DNA of 64,000 bases from Tritrichomonas musculus. Lineage: Eukaryota; Parabasalia; Tritrichomonadida; Tritrichomonadidae. A program made the translations under genes and the position numbers. Shown in pieces: positions 44,501 through 53,594 of the stretch (position 1 is its first letter; each line of letters begins with the position of its first letter). The notes below the pieces were generated by a model. The model ran no database searches. It was given only the letters and a program-made list of their open reading frames with translations, and was not told the origin of the DNA. Location: NCBI GenBank assembly GCA_039105265.1, contig JAPFFF010000001.1, positions 6,138,001-6,202,000 of the forward strand, written 5' to 3'.

Positions 44501-45946
44501 TTACTGTGGTGCTGCTTCTGGTTGATTACCTGGTAGTCTCTCTTCTTGCATACCTGCTACTCTTCTGAATGCATTGGTAAACTGAACTACTTCTGTTGGC
44601 GACATATTGAACCCTTCTGCTTCAATATAGACAGGAATGAAAGAAATGATTTTCTCCCAGACATTACCTGTAAGATATGGGCTTGCAAATGCATCTGTGG
44701 CTGCTCTTACTTCTCTCTTTGACTTCAATTTCTTCCACATTTCTTCATCAACAGTAAGCACATCTTGCCCGTATACTCTTACCATTGCTGTTGCTACAAA
44801 TGCTTTCTCCCAGACGTTAGATGCAACTTTAGCCAGTTTCTTATTACCTGGATATGTTCCATTATGGACTGATTTGAAGCCTTTATAAATTGGATTAATG
44901 ATTTTACTTGTAAATACCTGGAAGACCGTTTTGTTGTGTGGTTGTAATACTTTAGTGTAACCTGCATGTTCAACTGCGGCTGCGAATTGCGCGCCTTGTT
45001 CATTTCTATTACGTAATAGTCTAACACCTCTCTCATCATATTCAGGGTTGTACATATCATTAACGAAGCCTTTGAATCCCTTACCATATTCTTTTCTTTC
45101 ATCTTCTGTTGGGTAAGCAGAGTAATATTTATATCTATATGGATATGTGCTGTCGACGGTAGTATAACCGTTAACTATGATGGGTCTATTTGTTTCTCTT
45201 TCCCTAACAATAATATCTGCTATTCCATCTCCATCTTCATCATCACCGGTTACATGATAGATATCGCTAAATCCATGTTTATCTACCCATCTTTGCGCGC
45301 CTACAAGACTTTGTGCATTGTTGATTCTCCTGATGTCCTGTTTGCCACTAAGAACGGCTGGAGCGATTCTACCCATTTCGGCTCCGTATGGTTGCTTTTT
45401 TGGTTTCACTCTACGAGGTATTGGATGTTGCCTAAAGTAGTTAATAGCGTCAATACTGTCATTCAAGTCTCTATGGTCAACACCTGTTTCTTCTAAACCC
45501 TGTCTGAATTCATTCATGCGGTCTGTAGTGAGAAAGAGTGGATGTTGTCTTTGTTGTGGTTGGTCCATTTGTGTTTGCCTTTTATCACCAGATAAAATAT
45601 TATTTTCGGTGTTTACATTTTCATCATCGTCGGAATCTGACGATAAGTTGAATGGAACAACACTACTTCTCTGATTAGGCGTTGTTGGCTTTATTACATC
45701 CTCGAATGTTTCTTCTACTAAGTTATACAGAAAATCAAATATATTGTTTGTCGTTACTTCATCACTATTGAAGTTGTATGTAGCTAAGAAGTCTCTTACT
45801 CGCTTCACATTTTCGAGGTACCTAGTTGATTCCCTGACATCTCCTGCATAGTCATCCATATATACCGAAACGTGTTCTCTTATGTATCTCAGTATTCTCG
45901 TTACTGTTTCAGACCCTAGAGATTTTATTTTATTGAACAGTGACAT
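44501..45946 (-). CDS. unknown 481-residue protein with a DxDxDG-type motif, outer Polinton
   Basis: I take Met 45946 (MSLFNKIKSLGS). A helical N-terminal third and an acidic, Gln-rich linker lead to a folded C-terminal half: GAQRWVDKHGFSDIY, DDEDGDGIADIIV (a calcium-binding-like DxDxDG turn), NRPIIVNGYTTVDS and YPYRYKYYSAYPTE. These phrases look conserved and structural, so a virion protein is likely, but I cannot name it. I see no counterpart in the inner element. Confidence 0.55.
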   Translation of the reverse strand: MSLFNKIKSLGSETVTRILRYIREHVSVYMDDYAGDVRESTRYLENVKRVRDFLATYNFNSDEVTTNNIFDFLYNLVEETFEDVIKPTTPNQRSSVVPFNLSSDSDDDENVNTENNILSGDKRQTQMDQPQQRQHPLFLTTDRMNEFRQGLEETGVDHRDLNDSIDAINYFRQHPIPRRVKPKKQPYGAEMGRIAPAVLSGKQDIRRINNAQSLVGAQRWVDKHGFSDIYHVTGDDEDGDGIADIIVRERETNRPIIVNGYTTVDSTYPYRYKYYSAYPTEDERKEYGKGFKGFVNDMYNPEYDERGVRLLRNRNEQGAQFAAAVEHAGYTKVLQPHNKTVFQVFTSKIINPIYKGFKSVHNGTYPGNKKLAKVASNVWEKAFVATAMVRVYGQDVLTVDEEMWKKLKSKREVRAATDAFASPYLTGNVWEKIISFIPVYIEAEGFNMSPTEVVQFTNAFRRVAGMQEERLPGNQPEAAPQ

Positions 45947-46271
45947 TTTCCTGTAACGAAAATGCAATTATCCCTGGCAACAAAAGGAAATTATTCGAGC
46001 AACATTAATATTTGGAATGATTTTTGTCCTGCGGACAAAACCGCTCGCTGCGCTGCGCTCCGCTCACTATCATGTCCAAACAGATTAACGCTTTCCTCGA
46101 TGGTTTTGCTTTGTACATATCTCAGTAAAGAAACAGAAAAGTAGCGTATAGAAATAGCATGAATGGCTAGGAAGTGATATGTGAATGTTAGTAATGTATG
46201 CGCCAGAAAAACGCTATATCTCAAACACGAATAATTTATTTTTACTTGGGTAAAAGGGAGCACTACAGAAA

Positions 46272-46898
46272 ATGTCAACAGCCGCAACAAGCCAACCATT
46301 AAAGGAACTTTCATACGATTATTTATTGTTCCTCTCATCACCCAATTACTTGCCATTCGAATATAGCTATTATGTATGTGAATACGTTAGACATGAAAGG
46401 TACTTAGATATATACAAGAGATGCCAGATAGGCCATAGAGAGATATTAATGAAGATAGATGAAGAGATAGAAGAGATAAGAAAGGTGCTATATAAATACC
46501 TCTGTGAAACAAAAACTAATTATATGTGTAACCGCGGTTACGGACAAGAATGTAACGTGATGAATTATCTTGAATGTAATCTTACTGGAGGTGCAAAGGA
46601 GATGATAGAAAAGCTTAAGCAGGCCAGAAATAATAGGAAGAAAGAATTCGAAAGGGAAAAGAAAGAGCAAGAAGAAAAGCAGAGAAATCAAACAAAAGAA
46701 CATTGTAATGCCATGCATGAACTAAAGAAACTTGCATGGGATAAAAACGGTACATATGCGTACCAACAAAACAGCCTTGTTAGTGTCAGTCAAGAATGGC
46801 TAAATGAAGTGAAAAGGCTATTAGAGTTAGCAGGAGAGAATACCAGTTACGACAATATTATATACCTAATATCATACCTAGCAGAACAAACTGATTGA
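46272..46898 (+). CDS. unknown 208-residue helical protein next to the right terminal repeat
   Basis: Starts MSTAATSQPLKEL. A Tyr-rich N-terminal segment (LPFEYSYYVCEYVRHERY), a long central helix or coiled coil with KKEFEREKKEQEEKQRN, several cysteines in the middle, and a helical C-terminus. No family recognised. An ATTTATTTTTACT motif lies about 30 bp upstream. Confidence 0.55.
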   Translation: MSTAATSQPLKELSYDYLLFLSSPNYLPFEYSYYVCEYVRHERYLDIYKRCQIGHREILMKIDEEIEEIRKVLYKYLCETKTNYMCNRGYGQECNVMNYLECNLTGGAKEMIEKLKQARNNRKKEFEREKKEQEEKQRNQTKEHCNAMHELKKLAWDKNGTYAYQQNSLVSVSQEWLNEVKRLLELAGENTSYDNIIYLISYLAEQTD

Positions 46899-46915
46899 TA
46901 ATTTTTTTCCGTATA

Positions 46916-47169
46916 AAATAGACGGCGACATTGAAGTGACAAAAAATGATGTTGTCGTGAAATTGAATGAAACGTAAATGTCCTGAGTGAAAAGTTCGTT
47001 GTTAATAAAAAACAGGTGTTTTTAACGAAAGCATAGTGCGGGCAGTAGAGTATCTGGGAAGGTATGCAAAAACGCGAATTTTACAACTGTGACGAAAAAA
47101 TGAATGGGCTACGGGGTTTGGAGGGATGTTTGGCTGTAAGCCAGACATCACTCCAAATACTATTGATGA
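46916..47169 (-). repeat. right terminal inverted repeat of the outer Polinton
   Basis: Reverse complement of 9185-9438 with only a few differences, starting 17 bp after the last gene's stop codon. Ends in AATACT followed by ATTGATGA, which mirrors the left end. Confidence 0.92.
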
Positions 47170-48130
47170 ATATTTAATAAAAAACTTAAAATTATTCACT
47201 TGTTATATTACTTTATATAATTTACTATTATTTTTAATAGGAAACAAATAAAAATATATTTATATATTTATTATTTATAAATATATTAATGTTTTATTTT
47301 TGAGAACAGTAAAATAATTTGTGAAAACTTTATTTATAAATTAACCTTTTTTTTTATTAAGATTTGTTATGTTAATTATATTCAAAATAAAGATTTTTAG
47401 AAGATTGTTGAATTTCTTAAGCGTCATCGTTTTTTAAATAATATTTTATTTTTAAATAACTATTTTATGTTTATTATTAAACAATTATATATCATTTATC
47501 ATAAAAATATTCGCAATAATTATAAATTATTGTTTATGAACTGATTGAGAAGAAACTCAGAAAAATATTTTCAATGGAATTCTATTGATTATTTTGATTT
47601 TTTCTTCTCATTGAATTTTGAGAGGAGAAAACTTAAAATCAAAATAACTATTTGAGGATAATTAGAAATGATATGGTTTATAAAATATTTTATAAATAAA
47701 TAAAAATCAAACTATGTCTTCGGAGCAAGGATATTTCAAATATAAAAAAAATCATAAATATGAGATTTTTTTTTTTTTTTTGTAATTTTGCTTTTATCAT
47801 CATATAAATAATAAATCATATACTTTTAAATTAAATATAGACTATAAAATAAATTAAAAATACATTATTATTAAAATTATAGATGTTTTAAATCTCCACT
47901 TTTTGAGAGTACAAACGCCGCCCTTAAAATTTTACAAAATAATCGATTCAATTATTCAAAGGTTAATCTTAGAAAGATTTTGATTTTTGTGAAAAACTTG
48001 GTAATTGAGAGAACTTTAAAAATAATTGAATGAATTAAAAAAAGATAATAAAAATGAATGGAGAAGTCTAAATGCGGAAAAATAAAATGAACATTTCATT
48101 TTTTAATTAACAGAACAAAAACAAAAACAA
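47170..48130. other. AT-rich host intergenic region
   Basis: About 960 bp, very AT-rich, without an open frame of interest, RNA gene or inverted-repeat element that I can see. Its last 40 bp include TTTCATTTTT, a candidate initiator for the transporter gene about 35 bases before the ATG. Confidence 0.5.
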
Positions 48131-49432
48131 ATGAATATTTGTGTTAAAGAACTTGGTTATGCAATGATTCTCTTATTAGGTCCAATCACATTTGGAACCA
48201 TTATGTGTTATCCTTCCCCGACTGGAAAAGAAATCCGTGAACACTTCGGATTATCAGATAATGCTGCACAATGGTCTTTTTATAATTCAGTTTCATCATT
48301 ATTCGCAATTGCAGGTCCTTTTGTAACAGTTGGTTTCTTGAAAGCATATCACAATTCAAGAAAGAAAGTTGTCTTCACATGTGCCTGCCTCGGTGTTGTT
48401 TTCTGGTTGCTCAATTGCCTCACAAAAGTTAATATTTGGGCAGGTATAGTTATCAGGTTATTCTTAGGAGTTGTCATGGGCGCTTATTCATCAGTCAATC
48501 CAATGTACTTAGTTGAAATTGCGCCAGAAGGAACAAGTGGATTCTTTGGAAGCTTGAATCAAATCGGTATCGTCATTGGAATGGTTTTCTTTGATTTTAT
48601 CGCACCATCATTAAATTACATGGATTTGAATTACATTGGTGCCGCAATTTGTGCATTGCAGGCATGTTTAATTTGGCTGGTTGAAGAATCGCCCGCCGTT
48701 GAAAAGATTAATCATGATGAAGAAGAAATGAAGAATAATGAGCATGAAAAAAAGAAAGAAACATTATGGCAAAAGAAATATGCATTCGGATTATGCTCAG
48801 GTATCTTAATGATGTTGTTCCAACAATTCTGCGGTATCAATGCTATATTAACTAATCTTTCTGATATCATGAATGATTCAGGTTTAGATATTGACGGAAA
48901 CTATCAGGCAGGAATTGCAAGCTGTGCACAATTGATTGCTGTTTTCGTTGGCGCAATGATCATTGACAAGATTGGAAGAAGAATTACAATGATTATTTCA
49001 TGCTGCATGATTTGCGTTTTCTTATTGATTTTCGCATTGAATGTCAAATATGATTGGTCAAATGTTTTACCTTTAATTTGTATCTTCTTATATCAATTAG
49101 GATTCGGACTCGGAATGGGACCAATTCCATGGTTCATCATCCCAGAATATTTCAATGATGATGTTCGTTCAATGGCTACAATGATTGTTACAGCTGCCAA
49201 TTGGATCTTTTCATTCCTTGTCATCATGGTCTGGCCATCAATGAAGAGTGGAATGGGAATGTTTGGTGCACTCATTTTCTTCTTATGTATTTCATTTTGT
49301 GCCATCATATTCTCCGCTTTTTGTGTTCATGAACCAAAACCTCAAGAACAAGAAAATGATGAAGACAAAGATATTGAACAAAAAGATTCAACTGAACAAA
49401 AAGAAGAGGAAGATGAGCCCGAAGCTTTATAA
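48131..49432 (+). CDS. MFS sugar transporter (sugar porter family)
   Basis: A 433-residue protein with twelve predicted membrane segments. Sugar-porter signatures: IDKIGRRITM (the D-x-x-G-R-R loop), QQFCGINAIL (the QQxxGxN substrate-helix motif), and GPIPWFIIPEYFNDDVRS (the PESPR/PETKG-region equivalent). The C-terminal cytoplasmic tail is acidic and Lys/Gln-rich (EQENDEDKDIEQKD). It would move hexoses across the plasma membrane by facilitated diffusion, as expected for a fermenting parasite. It is short for the eukaryotic family (usually 450-550). Substrate is not predictable. Confidence 0.92.
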   Translation: MNICVKELGYAMILLLGPITFGTIMCYPSPTGKEIREHFGLSDNAAQWSFYNSVSSLFAIAGPFVTVGFLKAYHNSRKKVVFTCACLGVVFWLLNCLTKVNIWAGIVIRLFLGVVMGAYSSVNPMYLVEIAPEGTSGFFGSLNQIGIVIGMVFFDFIAPSLNYMDLNYIGAAICALQACLIWLVEESPAVEKINHDEEEMKNNEHEKKKETLWQKKYAFGLCSGILMMLFQQFCGINAILTNLSDIMNDSGLDIDGNYQAGIASCAQLIAVFVGAMIIDKIGRRITMIISCCMICVFLLIFALNVKYDWSNVLPLICIFLYQLGFGLGMGPIPWFIIPEYFNDDVRSMATMIVTAANWIFSFLVIMVWPSMKSGMGMFGALIFFLCISFCAIIFSAFCVHEPKPQEQENDEDKDIEQKDSTEQKEEEDEPEAL

Positions 49433-49678
49433 ATTTGAATATAATTTAAATTAACTTTGTTAATATAAATTATTGATAGAGAAAAATAGATTAATTAATA
49501 AAATAGTATTTTTTTAAATTTTAAATTAATGTTATGCTTTTGGATATTTGTAGTAAATAGAGTGATTTAATTTCGAAAATTGTTTTCTGTTGAAGATAAT
49601 ATAAAATGCTTACAATATATTTTAAAAATTTACTATTAAATCATAAAGATCAACAAGTTTAAATGAAAATAAACGAAG

Positions 49679-49750
49679 TGATCGGTGGTGTAGTGGTAGC
49701 AGTATAAGACTGTCGTTCTTATGGCCCGGGTTCGATTCCCGGCTGATCAG
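49679..49750 (+). tRNA. tRNA-Asp (anticodon GUC)
   Basis: The acceptor strand TGATCGG pairs with CTGATCA (one G-U). The anticodon stem TAAGA/TCTTA encloses the loop CTGTCGT with GTC at positions 34-36. The T arm is CCGGG-TTCGATT-CCCGG; the A box region reads TGGTGTAGTGGTAGCA and the B box GGTTCGATTCC. The discriminator base is G. No intron. It ends directly at a T run, the Pol III terminator. Confidence 0.95.
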
Positions 49751-49756
49751 TTTTTT
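49751..49756 (+). terminator. Pol III terminator of tRNA-Asp
   Basis: Six T residues directly follow the discriminator base; a second, longer T run lies a few bases further. Confidence 0.85.
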
Positions 49757-50103
49757 AATCTTTTTTTATACGATGTTACTTATTGGATAATGAAAAGCTT
49801 GAATGCGAATAATGAATGGGGAAAAAAAGGTAATTAACTCTAAAATTTATTTCAGGAGAGCGAAATTGAACAATATATATGACATTTCTTCATTAGTATA
49901 TGTTATGATTATAAGCATGTAGATTGTTCCACAGTTAAATGCATGTATTACTTCGAGTTTGCGGCATCTATGATTGTATAAAAATTAAAATGTATTATTC
50001 AATAGATAAATGTCCATATTATGGTGTAAAATTTTGTGACTAAATTTGAATAAATAAATGGCCTATTGATTTTGACTGTTATTTATTCAAATTTATTGCA
50101 TTA
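49757..50103. other. intergenic region between tRNA and pseudogene
   Basis: About 350 bp of AT-rich DNA. It may contain the vanished 5' end of the downstream pseudogene, but no convincing coding phrase is visible before about 50104. Confidence 0.4.
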
Positions 50104-52809
50104 TACCAGATCTTTTAGAAGAAAATATTAAACCTTTTGGAATTAAAAATCCTAATAATATAAGTTTTCCTGTTTCAGCACTTCAAAGTTTCCTTTCGTT
50201 ACCAAAATTTATTAATTGTATTAACTCTTTTATAGAAAAAAATTAGAATCCCTTTTTTACGGAATTAAAAAAAATTATTCAAGATAAATACCATAATCCA
50301 ACTAACTTTATCAGAAGACTTAAAATGAAATGCGCAATTACTGATAATCAATTTATTACGTTTGTTGATAATTTTATTAACGAACTACCTAAAAGATTTA
50401 TTTTATGGTAAAGGTGTTTATATTAAAGAGTGTGGAAAATGCGAGCTTCCTAATGGAGAAGATATAAAGTTCAAAGTAGTTAAATTGTTATCTAATGATC
50501 CCTTCAAAATCATATTCATTCCATATCAAAACAATAAAAATCCAATAAACATGTTTGAAATGCCAGATAAAAGAAAAAACTACGTTTTGATGTCTGAAAA
50601 AGCAAATGAATTCGATGTTATAAAAGATATTTCGCCCAAATATCCTCATATATACGCTTTTGAGTTACCTGAAGCAGGCCCAAGTCGAGGAAATGTGTTT
50701 GTTATTATTAGATTAGTACAAAATGGGGGATTTTATGCAGAGCCAATGCTTTGTGAAGTTAAACGAGGTCATATTCCTAATAAACTAACTCTAAAAAGGA
50801 GTATTCAAGAAAGAATTAAAAATCTTTTTGATGCAAGATTAAAGTTTGAAATACCTGGTGATCTCACATTTTTCATGCCATCTGGAGATAATCCATCTAT
50901 TTGTGAACAATTTATTTCGGTGAATATTTCAGAGGGTTCACTCCGTTATAATATAAAAGCTGTTGATGACAAGAGTGCAAAACTTTCCCTCAAGAGCTTG
51001 TTTAATGGTTTCATAAAATTGTCATTATATGACAAAGAAGTCAAATGTAATGGTTGTGGAAAAGTTTCCAGGCCTTTTGCAAGATATCGGATTACAGATT
51101 TTCCAAAAATTGTTGTGTTTCGAATTGATTGTTATGAAACCCAAAATTCCAATTTGTTTCAACTTCAAATACCAGAATTTGTGGCATTTGGTTGTGACAC
51201 GAATGGATACAATACATTTGACTCATTAGCTGACCCAAGTCTCTACAAAGGCCTTAATATCTCGGGTGTTACACTATATGAACTTCGTGCAACGATCAAT
51301 CGTAACTCAAACAACCAGTTCACAGCAGCAGGAAAACGAGGAGATAAGTGGTATGAGTTCAATGACACCTTAGTTAATCCAGTAGATGATCCTTCAGAAG
51401 CTTCAGGAACGCCATACATCCTTTTCTATGAAATTATAGGAGATGAGAAGCAGCCAATAAAATATTTTCATAATTCTACAAGGTCGATGATTGCAAATAT
51501 TGATAGGTCAGTACAAACTAATGCCAGCGAAATCATTGACTTTTTCCGCGATAAAACGAAAGATCCAACAATTAGTGGTTTTAAATACAATGGAAAGACG
51601 TATCGTTATGGTGACACTACATCAGTAAATGGCATCTTTCCGATTGGAAGAAAAGAAGACCCACAAATTGAGCTGATCGTCTCAAATGCAGCATATCGTC
51701 CTTCTCCACCATCTTCGCCGCAATCTCCCAAAAATCCCCCGAAAAGTCACGATATGGTTGAAATATCATCCAAGAACTATGAGAAAATAGTAAGTCGTGT
51801 CCGTTTTCTTGAGAGCAATCTCAGCAAAATCAAACAAGTTGGAGCATTTAATTTCAATTCTTATGAATGTGATATCGAATCCAGCCAAGAAGTGAAGAAT
51901 TATTATGAGAATCCCTATATTGGCGAAGAATCAGAATCGTTCTATATTATTTTGGAAGATCTGGAAGAAGGTGAACTTTATAAAGCATTCAAAGTCATTG
52001 ACAAACGAAATTTACAAATCATGTTCAAAAAAGTTCTTAAAACAGATGAAAATATTGACGTAGAAACGATACAAAATTCAATAAAAGAATTCGAAACACT
52101 TTTTGAAATCAATCATCAATGCATCTGTAAATGTTTTGGAATCAACTTTCGTGAAAAAATTGATGATGCTCCAAATAAAACATCAATTGGAATTTATCTT
52201 GAATATCTTGATTACAACTTGAAAAATTTTCTTGATAAAGGAATTCTTTCTAATACAATGAAAGTTAAGATTTGCGTTGAAGTTGCCTCAGGTATGTCAT
52301 GCATTCACAAGCGTGGAATTATTCATCGAAATCTGAACACTGAAAACATCATGATGAACAAATTATTTGAAGCAAAAGTGATCAATTTCGGCTTTGCACA
52401 TTTGAGTGAAACATACTTGATTGAAACAAACACATCGTTAACAAAAAATATTGGAGATTTTGTATTCATGTCACCAGAAATGCAAGGCGATGATGATTAT
52501 GATAATAAGACAGATGTTTTTTCATTTGGTGTTGTTCTTTACAACATTTTCACAGGACAAGTTCCAAATATTACAATGAAAGATCGAATAAATAAAATTC
52601 CTCCAACTTTTCCTTCTTCATCACCAATGATTTCAGAATGTTGCATCGAATTAATCAAGAAATGCATGTCATATGATGTAAAAGAAAGACCAACTTTTGA
52701 TGAAATTCTTGATTTCATGAAAGATAATTTATTTAAACTGGCTGATGAAGTTGATATTGAATTAATTTCTCAACGATATAAAGAATTAAATCAAGCTAAT
52801 AATGATTAA
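50104..52809 (+). pseudogene. decaying gene: inactive ubiquitin protease (USP) domain plus pseudokinase
   Basis: The first 290 bp read as a USP N-terminus (NPNNISFPVSALQSFLSLP) interrupted by one in-frame TAG near 50240 and shifted to another frame near 50390; from there the frame is open to 52809. No start ATG remains. USP features: a zinc ribbon with two CxxC pairs (ECGKCEL; VKCNGCGK) and the closing GDKWYEFND...PYILFY. The catalytic Cys box has no Cys (NNISF in place of GNTCY) and the His box reads SNNQFTA in place of a G-H-Y. A proline/serine linker and coiled coil (about 445-490) lead to a kinase domain (about 520-795) whose HRD is HRN (near 655) and DFG is NFG (near 674), so it should be catalytically dead. 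The long clean frame suggests the breaks are recent. Confidence 0.75.
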
Positions 52810-53015
52810 TACATTCCATTTGAGGAATCGATAAATATTTAGAAGAAAAAAAGTGTTCTTTTACTTTTTATTAAAAATCTTTTTATTAAACTTATACTTC
52901 TTTATGATTTTTAAGCATCGAATCAGTTATTATGATATAAATGTTTTAGATCTTGTAATATATTTTCAATTTAAAACTCATAAAATTTCTCGACATCAGC
53001 GCATACAACCAGCGA

Positions 53016-53438
53016 GTGAACAACGGCGCTTACTCGATCTATCGGATTCTGAGCAGAGAGAAGCAGATTGAGAAGCGAAAAGCTGTTGTCTTTCTGAAGA
53101 GTTGCGGTGTTTTGCTGATGTTCTTGATTGTCTTCCCAGAGAACTACCCAAGCGATGAGCCTTGCTTCAAACTTATCTCAAATGCGAAGATTGAAGGCGA
53201 AGTCTCAAGTTCCATGTTTCGCATCGACATGTCTGATTATACAAATGAAACCAGACTGAAGGTGCTGCTTAGCAAGTTGAACGATAGACTCAAAACTTTC
53301 AAAGTTACACCCAATAAAGATGACACATTGGAGAGTTTTGACCAGATTGAAGGAAGATTTTATGTTCAGTACGGAGAAAGAGAGAAATCAGATGGTTATT
53401 TCCAGAAATTAGAAAAAGTTAGAAGAAGATATTATTAG
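53016..53438 (+). pseudogene. fragment resembling an E2/RWD-type (UBC fold) domain
   Basis: An open frame with no ATG at a plausible start; it continues upstream a little (LDISAYNQRVNNGAYS). The phrase VLLMFLIVFPENYPSDEPCFKLIS is close to the central strand-turn of ubiquitin-conjugating enzymes and RWD domains (FPENYP), but the active-site Cys region is not evident. Base composition is less AT-rich than its surroundings. I read it as the remnant of a longer gene. Its place directly after an inactive deubiquitinase pseudogene is noted but may be chance. Confidence 0.35.
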
Positions 53439-53594
53439 TAATTGCTTATTAGTTTAATAAAACATATTTTATTATTATTATTATTATTAAATTGTTTAAA
53501 AAAAAAAATGTTAGTAGACTTTTTTTTGAACAATTTGGAGGACCTTTTACAACTTTCTATCCCTTTCGGTCGTATGCCGTAATTGAAGATTTTT

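Larger units (their letters stand above)
9185..47169. mobile_element. outer Polinton (Maverick), partly broken and split by a second Polinton
   Basis: Inverted termini with the Polinton-type ends AGTATT...AATACT (9193 and 47161) enclose an integrase, DNA polymerase B sequence, a fibre-like protein, a double-jelly-roll capsid protein, a packaging ATPase and several small genes. The inverted similarity extends 8 bases further out on each side (TCATCAAT / ATTGATGA), so the exact boundary and a 6-bp target duplication cannot be settled. The element's own DNA is about 14.8 kb (9185-17305 and 40492-47169); the rest is the inserted inner element. I recognise no cysteine protease. It looks partly broken, with about one rearrangement besides the insertion. 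Terminal repeats differ at only a few positions, so it is not ancient, but it is older than the inner element. Confidence 0.93.
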
